14,131 nt of DNA from Methanosarcinales archaeon (GCA_030606635.1 JAUWGA010000021.1:1-14131); one strand, 5' to 3'; positions 1-8,197 are shown, numbered from the stretch's first letter. The notes: a model not told the origin generated them from the sequence alone. Translations and numbers: made by a program.

Positions 1-1
1 T

Positions 2-139
2 CGAGCGTTCTGGAACTGCTCCAGTGAAACGCTTGTTTTGTGGGGTCCTGTCTGCGCTCTTCTGTCTCTGGAACTCGCCATCATCAGCACGACCACCGCG
101 CCCCGAAAACCATATCACCAGATCCAGCCAACCGGATAA
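2..139 (+). other. Open frame before cofD, possible 3' end of an upstream gene
   Basis: One plus-strand frame is open from the window edge to a TAA at 137-139 (about 45 codons). It contains a short hydrophobic stretch (LLSLELAII), then a polar tail, and ends 5 bp before the chosen cofD start. It could be the C-terminus of a gene truncated by the window edge. Another frame stops earlier, at 25-27, so the true upstream gene end cannot be fixed. I recognise no family here and see no clear TATA box before cofD, which is compatible with cofD being co-transcribed from outside the window. Confidence 0.25.
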
Positions 140-144
140 CCAAA

Positions 145-1086
145 ATGATCATACTATCAGGCGGAACCGGAACACCGAAACTCCTCGCGGGGATGAGAAA
201 GGTCATCCCGGAAGAGGAGATCACAGTGATCGTGAACACGGCAGAGGATACGTGGGTCTCAGGAAATCTCGTCTGCCCTGACATCGACACGGTTCTGTAC
301 CTGTTTGCAGACACAATCGATGCCGCAAAATGGTGGGGCATCCGCGACGACACATTCACGACCCACGAATCGCTGAAACGAGCCGGACACCCTGAAATCA
401 TGCGGATCGGGGACAAGGATCGTGCGACCCACATCCTGCGGTCAGGTCTGATCCGAAAAGGTAGCGCCCTCACAGAAGCGATCCGTGAACTGGCACGCTC
501 ATCTGGCATACGAGCCAACATTCTTCCGATGACCGACTGCCCGGTTGCAACACACATCACCACGCCGGAGTGCGAGATGCACTTTCAGGAATACTGGATC
601 ACGCATGGAGGCGATCCTGACGTGCTCGACGTAAACATCCACGGCATCGACGCCGCCGCGCCGTCTGATGCGGTGCTCTCCGCTCTTGATAGCGACGATA
701 CGGTCCTCATCGGTCCGAGCAATCCGATAACAAGCATCGGTCCGATACTGAGGATGCCGGGGATGCGCGAGATCCTGCGCGAGAAGATGGTGGTTGCGAT
801 AAGCCCGATCATCGGCGATGCGCCTGTCAGCGGACCTGCCGGAAGACTCATGCGTGCGTGCGGGTACGAGGTATCCTCGGCAGGCGTGCTCGACTGTTAC
901 CGCGATCTTCTGGGCGATCTTCCGGACGTCTTTATAATCGACAGGGATGATATCGAGATCAGTATCGGCGGTGGCGTCGAGATCGTGCGTGCGGATACGA
1001 TGATGACGTCTGTTGATAAGAGTGAGGCGTTGTCCCGGCTGGTTGTTGATTCGTTCAGGAATCTTCCGGTACAGATACATGCTTAG
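145..1086 (+). CDS. cofD: 2-phospho-L-lactate transferase CofD
   Basis: CofD transfers a phospho-lactyl type group onto the deazaflavin FO to form F420-0, the first dedicated joining step of coenzyme F420 synthesis in the cytoplasm. The start at 145 gives 313 residues, the usual CofD length, and begins MIILSGGTGTPKLL, placing the glycine-rich loop at the N-terminus as in the family. Other family blocks follow: NTAEDTWVSGNLVCPDIDT (about residues 31-49), LIGPSNPITSIGPIL (about 189-203) and SPIIGDAPVSGPAGRLM (about 216-232). The frame continues upstream to an ATG at 40, but the extra 35 residues are low-complexity and unlike CofD, so I reject that start. No good TATA box or Shine-Dalgarno sequence lies just before 145. 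F420 production fits a methanogen-related or methane/alkane-oxidising euryarchaeon. Confidence 0.95.
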   Translation: MIILSGGTGTPKLLAGMRKVIPEEEITVIVNTAEDTWVSGNLVCPDIDTVLYLFADTIDAAKWWGIRDDTFTTHESLKRAGHPEIMRIGDKDRATHILRSGLIRKGSALTEAIRELARSSGIRANILPMTDCPVATHITTPECEMHFQEYWITHGGDPDVLDVNIHGIDAAAPSDAVLSALDSDDTVLIGPSNPITSIGPILRMPGMREILREKMVVAISPIIGDAPVSGPAGRLMRACGYEVSSAGVLDCYRDLLGDLPDVFIIDRDDIEISIGGGVEIVRADTMMTSVDKSEALSRLVVDSFRNLPVQIHA

Positions 1087-1198
1087 GTAACTTGTGGGTC
1101 GCAATTCAGGTTTGTCCTTTGTGTGCATTCGTGTTCGGTACAAGCATCGGAGTAAGTGGGGCAAGTTGGCAGTCCCGGTAGAAAGCCGGGGGACAGGG

Positions 1199-1206
1199 TT
1201 TATTAA
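1199..1206 (+). promoter_or_regulatory. TATA box of tRNA-Arg (and probably the JAMM gene)
   Basis: TTTATTAA in a G-rich surround, 36 bp before the mature tRNA 5' end. An initiation site about 25 bp downstream would give a short tRNA leader. A short inverted repeat (CCGGG around 1174-1190) and the element CAAGTTGGCAGTCCCG (1162-1177) lie just upstream. Confidence 0.6.
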
Positions 1207-1241
1207 CACCAGCACCGATTCACATACATATCCGAAGCCAA

Positions 1242-1316
1242 GGGCCCGTGGCTTAGCCAGGATATAGCGCCGGCCTTCTAAGCCGGACGTCCCGGGTTCG
1301 AATCCCGGCGGGTCCG
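1242..1316 (+). tRNA. tRNA-Arg, anticodon UCU
   Basis: A complete 75-nt cloverleaf is visible. The acceptor stem GGGCCCG (1242-1248) pairs with CGGGTCC (1309-1315, one G-U), and the discriminator base is G1316. The anticodon stem CCGGC/GCCGG encloses the loop CTTCTAA, giving anticodon TCT (decodes AGA/AGG). The T arm is CCGGG-TTCGAAT-CCCGG with the conserved TTCGA core. There is no intron and no encoded CCA. The gene stands between cofD and the JAMM gene, whose ATG lies only 5 nt after the discriminator base. Confidence 0.97.
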
Positions 1317-1321
1317 TAGAG

Positions 1322-1717
1322 ATGCGAGCAAAAGAGATCAGGGGAATTGCACGTGAGACACTCGAGTTCATACTCGAAGTGAGCAAGTCGACTGCACCGA
1401 ACGAATTCGCGGGGTTGTTGCGCGCAGAGGATGGGATTATCACCGAAGTGGTCGTGCTGCCGGGAACCGAGTCGTCCGAGGTGAGCGCGGTCATGCACAT
1501 CTACATGCTGCCGATGATCTCAGTCGCAGGCTCGGTGCATAGCCACCCGACACCGAATACCAGACCCTCGCAGCATGATCTGTCCCTATTTACACGGACC
1601 GGCAACTGCCACATCATAGCCGGTTTCCCGTACAACGAGCATAGCTGGACGTGCTATGATGCTTATGGAGCGCGGAGAAAACTCCCTGTCCTCGATGTCG
1701 AGTTTGGCGATGTGTGA
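1322..1717 (+). CDS. JAMM/MPN+ (Mov34/PAD-1 family) metalloprotease-like protein
   Basis: A 131-residue single-domain protein. The complete zinc-peptidase JAMM signature is present: Glu28 in NEFAGLL, then His73-Ser-His75, seven residues, Ser83 and Asp86 (HSHPTPNTRPSQHD). In this family these residues hold a catalytic zinc that cleaves isopeptide bonds, for example removing ubiquitin-like SAMP modifiers in archaea, and other members cut sulfur-carrier or cysteine conjugates. All catalytic residues are intact, so an active enzyme is likely; its substrate cannot be read from the sequence. The start ATG is 5 nt after tRNA-Arg and lacks a clear Shine-Dalgarno sequence, so its message may arise by tRNA 3' processing and be nearly leaderless. 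No ubiquitin-like or E1 gene is in the window. Confidence 0.88.
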   Translation: MRAKEIRGIARETLEFILEVSKSTAPNEFAGLLRAEDGIITEVVVLPGTESSEVSAVMHIYMLPMISVAGSVHSHPTPNTRPSQHDLSLFTRTGNCHIIAGFPYNEHSWTCYDAYGARRKLPVLDVEFGDV

Positions 1718-1761
1718 TGCAAGCACAACGACAAGTTGGCGGTCCCGTGAAATCCAAAAAG

Positions 1762-1768
1762 TTATTAA
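1762..1768 (+). promoter_or_regulatory. TATA box of the KaiC/GvpD-like ATPase gene
   Basis: TTATTAA preceded by AAAAAG, 31 bp before the ATG at 1793. Initiation would fall at or next to the ATG, implying a leaderless message. The element CAAGTTGGCGGTCCCG (1732-1747) precedes it. Confidence 0.65.
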
Positions 1769-1792
1769 GAATCAAGACATATATATCAGTAC

Positions 1793-3235
1793 ATGATTCC
1801 AGAAGAGATAAAGAATTTTCTGTCTCATGAGGGGGGCAGTTCACTGATTATACAGGGAAATCCGGGTACTGGCAAATCCATTCTGACACTTGAACTGATG
1901 GATGCGTTCCTGGATTGCAATCCCATGTACCTTACAACACGGTCGACAACCGATGCAGTCTACCGGTATTTTCCACGACTACGTCAAAGACAAGAGGAGA
2001 TAAATGTCATCGAATCGAAAGACACGTTCTGGGACAAATTCTTTAAGAAAGAGGATGATACGGAATTGCGTGTCGAAAGGGATGCTTTCGAGATGTACGG
2101 GATGCTTGACGATCCCGACCGGACTGATATAACCGAATTTGACCAGGTCTGTGACCGGGTTGATGCGTTCCTGCCTGAGAAATCACTGCTCGTGCTGGAC
2201 AGCATCGAAGGGTTGTGCGATAAATATAAAGTGAGTGAAAAGTTTTTCGTCGGTCTCATCAACCGGTGCCTGATCGAACCTGCACATACCAAAGTCGTCA
2301 TCGTCCTTGAGAAGATGGAGAAGACGGAGATCGACTATCTCGCAGACGGCGTGATCTCGCTGCACCAGATAGATAGCGATGGCAGACGTATGCGGATGCT
2401 GTCCGTCGATAAACTGCGCGGTACCGCCATAAACCAACCGAATTACCTGTTCACTCTGAAAAACGGGAGATTCCATAGTTTCAATGCGTTTGAGGTCATG
2501 TATCCGGAAGAGTATATGCCGTTTGAGCCGATCCCAAATACCAAGACGCAATATTCGACCGGAAACCGTGATCTGGATGAGATATTCGGAGGATACCGGA
2601 TCGGGAGTTATATCCTGCTGGAAACGGGTGAGAATGTCGATAACTTCTTCTACACACTGCCGATGCTGACCGCTGCAAACATTGTGAGCCAGAACGGTAG
2701 CGCGGTCATACTCTCGGTCAGCGGCGCAGGCCCAAGCGAGGTCAAGAACAACGTCTTCGAGTACGGGTTGAGCGACAAATTGAACTCATTTCGGGTCGTG
2801 ACCGAAGAGAATCCCGAAGAGCCAGTGACCGAGGATTTCGTCGTGGCTTATGACAAGGAACGCTTCTCAAGCAACTTCAATATACTGGATCAGGAGCTTG
2901 CGAAACTGCGGGCAGAGCAAGGCGGAGACGTCGTGAAGATCGTGGATTACGAGATTCTTGAGACGATGCTCGGTATGCAGGCGCTTAAAAGGACGATTCT
3001 CTCGGACAAGAAGTACACCGCTGCGAATAATATCTTGACGATAGCGATATGCAAACACAGCCTCGCTCCCGAGATCAAAAAAACGCTTGCGAACATCTCA
3101 GATATCCATATGAGACTCAATAAATATAATGACACAATGATACTCTATGGCGAGAAGCCGACGACGAGTGTATATGTGATCGAACCGGATGTCAGACGCG
3201 GATACAAGGATGTCAAACTGACCTTGTTGAGATGA
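1793..3235 (+). CDS. Two-domain KaiC/GvpD-like RecA-superfamily ATPase
   Basis: A 480-residue protein with two RecA-type halves. The first has a good Walker A motif GNPGTGKS (22-29) right after a short N-terminus and a Walker B LLVLDS ending at Asp136 region. The second half begins near residue 255 with STGNRDLDEIFGGYRIGSYILLE, the typical KaiC/RadA-like STGxxxLDE-GG lead-in. Where the P-loop should follow it reads ETGENVDN, lacking the GK(S/T), so the second domain probably does not hydrolyse ATP. Archaeal relatives act as regulatory or signalling ATPases (KaiC-like, GvpD gas-vesicle regulator); no gvp genes are here, so the role is unknown. The C-terminus is basic and ends in YKDVKLTLLR. 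That tail reappears as a broken copy 110 bp downstream. Confidence 0.82.
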   Translation: MIPEEIKNFLSHEGGSSLIIQGNPGTGKSILTLELMDAFLDCNPMYLTTRSTTDAVYRYFPRLRQRQEEINVIESKDTFWDKFFKKEDDTELRVERDAFEMYGMLDDPDRTDITEFDQVCDRVDAFLPEKSLLVLDSIEGLCDKYKVSEKFFVGLINRCLIEPAHTKVVIVLEKMEKTEIDYLADGVISLHQIDSDGRRMRMLSVDKLRGTAINQPNYLFTLKNGRFHSFNAFEVMYPEEYMPFEPIPNTKTQYSTGNRDLDEIFGGYRIGSYILLETGENVDNFFYTLPMLTAANIVSQNGSAVILSVSGAGPSEVKNNVFEYGLSDKLNSFRVVTEENPEEPVTEDFVVAYDKERFSSNFNILDQELAKLRAEQGGDVVKIVDYEILETMLGMQALKRTILSDKKYTAANNILTIAICKHSLAPEIKKTLANISDIHMRLNKYNDTMILYGEKPTTSVYVIEPDVRRGYKDVKLTLLR

Positions 3236-3290
3236 AGGGGCATTCTGGCTTTGTGCCGGTGGCAATGTCAATATTGGGTCCAGCGGTACG

Positions 3291-3297
3291 TTTATAC
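3291..3297 (+). promoter_or_regulatory. Probable TATA box for the symporter gene
   Basis: TTTATAC within GGTACGTTTATACGAG; a second A/T-rich candidate, TTTTAATA, follows at 3304-3311. Either would give a 5' UTR of about 100 nt that includes the relic gene tail before the symporter ATG at 3433. Confidence 0.45.
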
Positions 3298-3344
3298 GAG
3301 ATGTTTTAATAGAATCTCGCGGCAAATCCCCTCAAATCTGCTAT

Positions 3345-3433
3345 AAACCGGAAGTGGCGACAGATATATATGTAATCGAACTCGATCTCTCAAACGTCGA
3401 TATAAAGACGTAAAACTGACCCCGGTGAGCTAA
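3345..3433 (+). pseudogene. Relic 3' end of a second KaiC/GvpD-like ATPase gene
   Basis: This stretch repeats the last 80 bases of the intact gene ending at 3235. In one frame it reads KPEVATDIYVIELDL, matching EKPTTSVYVIEPDV of the intact protein. After a net +2 shift around 3387-3400 it reads RRYKDVKLTPVS and a TAA, matching RRGYKDVKLTLLR. In the segment 3399-3421 versus 3201-3223, 19 of 23 bases agree and all four differences are synonymous. The rest of this second copy is gone: the 109 bp before it (3236-3344) shows no further similarity that I can see. Its stop codon overlaps the symporter start (TAATG), suggesting that a full-length paralogue once sat directly upstream of, and translationally coupled to, the symporter gene. 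Confidence 0.8.
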
Positions 3434-5262
3434 TGTATACATTTATAGCACTACTTATAATATATGTCGCAGCGTTGATCGCTGTCGGGTGGCATTTCGC
3501 AAAGAAGCAGCGGACGATGACTGATTTCTGGATCGCAGGGCGAGAGATCGGAGCAAGGAACATCGGGATGTCTGCCGCGGCATCGTGGCTCACTGCAGGA
3601 GCCCTATTCTTCGTCACCGGGCTGTTCCTCTTCATTGGCACGGGATCGATCTGGATCTTTGTTGCGCCAAATATCATCGCGCTTGCTGTAATTGCGCTCC
3701 TCGTCCCGCGGATCAAGCGTCTCCCGTCACTGACCCAGCCGGAACTGATCGAACTTCGGTACGGTCCACTGCTGCGTGCGCCGATTGCGATAGCGATCAC
3801 GATCGTGATGATCCTCTTTGCGGTCACCGATTTCAAGGGGTTCGGTTACGTACTCTCCGTATTCTACGGCATCTCGCCGATCTATGCCGTACTGATCATG
3901 GTGGTTGCAATCTCGCTCTATGTGACGCTTGGCGGACTCAGAGCGGTAATATGGACCGATGCGATTCAGTTTGTCTTCCTTGCCGCGCTTGCGCTCCTGA
4001 TCGGGGCTGCAGCACTCTACATTCCGACGCAGAATACAGGCGTGGCTGTATCTGACCTCTTTACCGGGATGGATACCGGTTTCTGGGACATCTTTGCGCT
4101 CGGCGGGATCATTGGAGTGTTTATCATGATGATCGCGATGCTTCCGGGATGGATCACGGAACAGGATCCGTGGCAGCGTGTATGGGCGGCAAGAGACGTG
4201 AAATCGGCGCGGTACGGCATGATGCTCGGTTCAGTGCTGATCGCTGCCGTATTCTTTGCCTGTTTCCTTGCAGCGATCGGGCTTAATGCGATGTATCAGG
4301 TACCGGCAGACCTGCATGGTGCCGAACAACTCTACCTCATATTCATACAGGACACGTTTCCACCGGTCGCAATCGCTGTAATTGCGATAGGATTTGCCGC
4401 AGCCGCGATGTCCTGCGCAGACACGTTTGCAACCTCGGGCGCATCCTGCATATCAAGGGACATCTACCAGCGGTTCGTAAAGCCCGATGCGACGATGAAG
4501 GAGATGCGGATCGTGAATCGCGCGCTCATCGTCGTGATGCTCGTAATCTCTGCCGCAATCTCGATGCACGTCGAGACGATACTGGACGCGGTCATCATGG
4601 CAACCGTCATCGGCACATCATCGTACTTCTTCCCGATCATGGGCGCGCTCTTCTGGAGGCGCGCAACCGCGAAAGGAGCGCTTGCAGGACTCGTGATCGG
4701 CGGCACCGCCCAGATCGGGCTGATCATCGCGGAGGTTACACACCTCGGAAAACTCGACGCGATATCCCCATTTTTGATCGAGCATGGCGTCCTCATAGCG
4801 GTATCGCTTAGCGCAATCTCATTTGTCGGGGTGTCGCTCGCAACAAAGCGACCCGATGACCGCAATCTTGCTCCGTTCTTCCCTGACGTGGCAGAGCGTT
4901 TCATAAGGAAGGGCGCGGCGTCGGTGGACCGGGGCGACCCACTATACGCACGGTTCAGAAGAGATGTCGAGAAGCAGGTTTCCGGAGAGCGCGTGCATCT
5001 AAGCGCCATTGTCAAAACAGAAGGGGTGTTCGACTGGGGCGAACTGGTCTCGAAACTTGCAGATACACGCGCATGGATCGCACCGAGTGGAGTTGAGGTA
5101 GCATACCGGCTGTCGAGCACGGATATGCTTGCATGTCCAAGAATCGTGCATGGCGGCGAGGATCAGGTCTGGATATTCGCTGAACCGCCCGTGGATCATG
5201 AGGACGAGGTCCTGATAGAGATGTTTGCCGCGCGCCAGGAGATTCGAGGGGCGCTCACTTAA
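3433..5262 (+). CDS. Sodium/solute symporter (SSS family) with long C-terminal cytosolic tail
   Basis: A 609-residue integral membrane protein of the PutP/PanF type, which couples Na+ entry to uptake of a small organic solute. Family blocks: an N-terminal TM then KKQRTMTDFWIAGREIG, ASWLTAGALFF in the next helix, the hallmark GGLRAVIWTDAIQF (about 167-180), QDPWQRVWAARD (about 239-250), and AAAAMSCADTFATSGASCISRDIYQRF (about 322-348). In PutP the corresponding sodium-site helix reads MST; here Ser327 is followed by Cys328 in place of Thr. About 12-13 hydrophobic segments end near residue 475. The last roughly 130 residues are soluble, charged and match no domain I recognise. The start overlaps the relic's stop (TAATG), with GGTGA at 3425 as ribosome site. 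The substrate cannot be named. Confidence 0.88.
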   Translation: MYTFIALLIIYVAALIAVGWHFAKKQRTMTDFWIAGREIGARNIGMSAAASWLTAGALFFVTGLFLFIGTGSIWIFVAPNIIALAVIALLVPRIKRLPSLTQPELIELRYGPLLRAPIAIAITIVMILFAVTDFKGFGYVLSVFYGISPIYAVLIMVVAISLYVTLGGLRAVIWTDAIQFVFLAALALLIGAAALYIPTQNTGVAVSDLFTGMDTGFWDIFALGGIIGVFIMMIAMLPGWITEQDPWQRVWAARDVKSARYGMMLGSVLIAAVFFACFLAAIGLNAMYQVPADLHGAEQLYLIFIQDTFPPVAIAVIAIGFAAAAMSCADTFATSGASCISRDIYQRFVKPDATMKEMRIVNRALIVVMLVISAAISMHVETILDAVIMATVIGTSSYFFPIMGALFWRRATAKGALAGLVIGGTAQIGLIIAEVTHLGKLDAISPFLIEHGVLIAVSLSAISFVGVSLATKRPDDRNLAPFFPDVAERFIRKGAASVDRGDPLYARFRRDVEKQVSGERVHLSAIVKTEGVFDWGELVSKLADTRAWIAPSGVEVAYRLSSTDMLACPRIVHGGEDQVWIFAEPPVDHEDEVLIEMFAARQEIRGALT

Positions 5263-6341
5263 TATTCCACAAACTGGCTGCCAGCGCTTCGCAGACGCTC
5301 CCCTTCGAGGATCACGGTCTTCGCGGGATCCTTAAATGTGCTGCCTATCTCGTAGCAGTCCTTACCGTGTTTTTCTGCGATCTGCACCGCGGAATCTACC
5401 TCATCCGCTGGCAGAACAATACAGAACCCGATCCCCATGTTATAGACCTGGTACATCTCTGCAGCACTCACGGGTCCGTGTTTCCGGATCAACTCAAAAA
5501 CCGGAGGCGTTTTTGGTAGATTATCGATCTTGAACCCGCAGTCCCTGCTAACTCTCCTGAGATTCAAGAACCCGTCGCCGGTTATGTGTGCAAGCGATCT
5601 CAGATCCAGGCCGGAATCAAGCATCTCTCTAACCTCTCTTACATAGATATTCGTCGGTTCGAGCAGTTCATCGCCTAGCGGTCTTCCAAGTTCGTCAACA
5701 TACTCATCAGCGCCAAATTTATTCAGGAGAACCTTTCTTGCAAGCGTCATCCCGTTGCTATGAACTCCCGAACTCGCAAGACCGAGTATCACGTCTCCTT
5801 CTTCGATTGTATCTCCAGTGATGATCTTATCCTTCGAAACAATGCCAACCCCCATCCCTACGAGATCAAAACCCCGGTTCTCACGGGGTCCCCTGATCAT
5901 CTCCGGCATGATCGCTATCTCTCCGCCAGAGAGCGTTACCCCTGCCTGCCTGCAGCCTTCCACAACGCCCTTCACGATCGCTTCGAGAAGGTCAGGATCG
6001 GGTTCCTGAACCGCGATGTAGTCAACCAGTGAGATCGGGAGAGCACCGACGCAGAGTATGTCGTTTACGTTCATGGCAACGCAATCGATGCCGATTGTGT
6101 CGTATTTTTCCATCTCCTGCGCGATAAAGACCTTTGTCCCGACTCCATCCGTCTTGATCGCCAGTGCTCTGCCATCTCCGATATCGATAACCCCTGAGAA
6201 ATGTCCTATCGGGATCGCAGGTTTTCCTATAGTGTTTCTGAAGTCAAAAGTCCCTTTGCAAAGTTCCACGATCCTTTGCAATGCGATCTCCACTTTTCCG
6301 GTGTCAGCACCAGCAGTCTGGTAGGTAACGTAATCATCCAT
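5259..6341 (-). CDS. purM: Phosphoribosylformylglycinamidine cyclo-ligase (AIR synthetase)
   Basis: PurM closes the imidazole ring of FGAM using ATP to give aminoimidazole ribonucleotide, step five of purine synthesis in the cytoplasm. The 360-residue product is near the usual 340-350. Visible family blocks in order: KTDGVGTKVFIA (about 63-74), IDCVAMNVNDILCVGA (about 84-99), TLSGGEIAIMPEM (about 135-147), LGLASSGVHSNGMTLAR (about 188-204), AHITGDGFLNL (about 254-264) and YNMGIGFCIVLP (about 300-311). The stop codon overlaps the symporter's stop on the other strand by 4 bp, leaving no room for a dedicated terminator. The start lies only about 40 bp beyond the outer arm of the 16S processing stem. 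A weak T-rich box (TTTTAGTTTTT, about 6361-6372) could serve as its promoter, or it could be read through from the rRNA. Confidence 0.96.
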   Translation of the reverse strand: MDDYVTYQTAGADTGKVEIALQRIVELCKGTFDFRNTIGKPAIPIGHFSGVIDIGDGRALAIKTDGVGTKVFIAQEMEKYDTIGIDCVAMNVNDILCVGALPISLVDYIAVQEPDPDLLEAIVKGVVEGCRQAGVTLSGGEIAIMPEMIRGPRENRGFDLVGMGVGIVSKDKIITGDTIEEGDVILGLASSGVHSNGMTLARKVLLNKFGADEYVDELGRPLGDELLEPTNIYVREVREMLDSGLDLRSLAHITGDGFLNLRRVSRDCGFKIDNLPKTPPVFELIRKHGPVSAAEMYQVYNMGIGFCIVLPADEVDSAVQIAEKHGKDCYEIGSTFKDPAKTVILEGERLRSAGSQFVEY

Positions 6342-6360
6342 ATTCTACTGATGCGATCTG

Positions 6361-6372
6361 AAAAACTAAAAG
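6361..6372 (-). promoter_or_regulatory. Possible T-rich promoter element of purM
   Basis: Read on the minus strand, CCCTTTTAGTTTTT lies about 25 bp before the purM ATG, the position expected for a near-leaderless archaeal promoter. It is a poor TATA match, so read-through from the 16S unit is an alternative. Confidence 0.3.
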
Positions 6373-6380
6373 GGTATTGA

Positions 6381-6412
6381 TCCTGATATTCTATGATCTC
6401 CGACCGGCAGTG
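6381..6412 (-). ncRNA. 3' arm of the pre-16S bulge-helix-bulge processing stem
   Basis: In RNA sense (minus strand) this reads CACUGCCGGUCGGA (6412-6399), GAUC (6398-6395), AUA (6394-6392), then GAAUAUCAGGA (6391-6381). Together with the leader arm at 7953-7984 it forms a 14-bp inner helix, a 4-bp central helix with a 3-nt bulge on each opposite strand, and an 11-bp outer helix. This is the canonical substrate geometry of archaeal tRNA-splicing endonuclease. A smaller hairpin (GUGCACAA/UUGUGUAC, 6439-6422) sits between this arm and the mature 16S 3' end. Confidence 0.8.
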
Positions 6413-6446
6413 GGGGTTGTTGTACACAATTTTGTGCACGGTTATT

Positions 6447-7922
<1,476 letters not shown>

Positions 7923-7952
7923 TGAAGCACACATTTGGAATTGATAGGTTTT

Positions 7953-7984
7953 CACTACCGATCGGAATTAACCAAATATCAGGA
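7953..7984 (-). ncRNA. 5' arm of the pre-16S bulge-helix-bulge processing stem
   Basis: In RNA sense this reads UCCUGAUAUUU (7984-7974), GGUU (7973-7970), AAU (7969-7967), UCCGAUCGGUAGUG (7966-7953). GGUU pairs with GAUC of the trailer arm, AAU is the 3-nt bulge on this side, and the flanking helices pair with 6399-6412 and 6381-6391. About 30 nt separate this arm from the mature 16S 5' end. Confidence 0.8.
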
Positions 7985-7992
7985 CCAATGTC

Positions 7993-8049
7993 AGACGGAA
8001 CGATCTTCCGTCTCCATCAAATACAACGTGGTCAGAATGTCTGACCACG
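7993..8049 (-). ncRNA. Two perfect hairpins in the 16S leader
   Basis: Two gap-free inverted repeats lie in the leader. AGACGGAA / TTCCGTCT (7993-8000 and 8006-8013) is an 8-bp stem with a 5-nt loop. CGTGGTCAG / CTGACCACG (8027-8035 and 8041-8049) is a 9-bp stem with a 5-nt loop. Both lie between the inferred transcription start and the bulge-helix-bulge arm, so they would fold in the nascent rRNA leader. They could be processing or antitermination-like signals, or operator palindromes at DNA level. Confidence 0.6.
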
Positions 8050-8085
8050 AAAATGGAGGTGATAGCATAACATCAGCACCCGTTG

Positions 8086-8093
8086 TATATAAA
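8086..8093 (-). promoter_or_regulatory. TATA box of the 16S rRNA promoter
   Basis: On the minus strand AATCTTTATATAC is a near-ideal archaeal TATA box with an upstream BRE-like A/T-rich lead. Transcription should begin about 25 bp on, near 8060-8065, giving a leader of about 140 nt. The 95 bp between this box and the fumarase stop hold no gene that I can see. Confidence 0.75.
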
Positions 8094-8197
8094 GATTTCT
8101 GATATCGTCGCGTCTATGTTCAATCTCCGCCCACAATTTTAACTGAGAAAATCATGAAATCTTCTGCAGCACCGCGAAGCCGACAAACGCCATCCAC

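Noticed and set aside
24..281. 85-codon ORF with a signal-like start
   Set aside because: It overlaps cofD in another frame, and its second half is the frame-shifted reading of conserved CofD codons.
499..1500. 333-codon minus-strand ORF
   Set aside because: It runs antisense through cofD, the tRNA and the JAMM gene; the composition is Arg/His-rich and shows no family motif. It is a shadow.
6342..6446. tRNA-Ala or the start of 23S after 16S
   Set aside because: The 105 bp contains the processing stem arm and a hairpin but no cloverleaf or 23S-like sequence.
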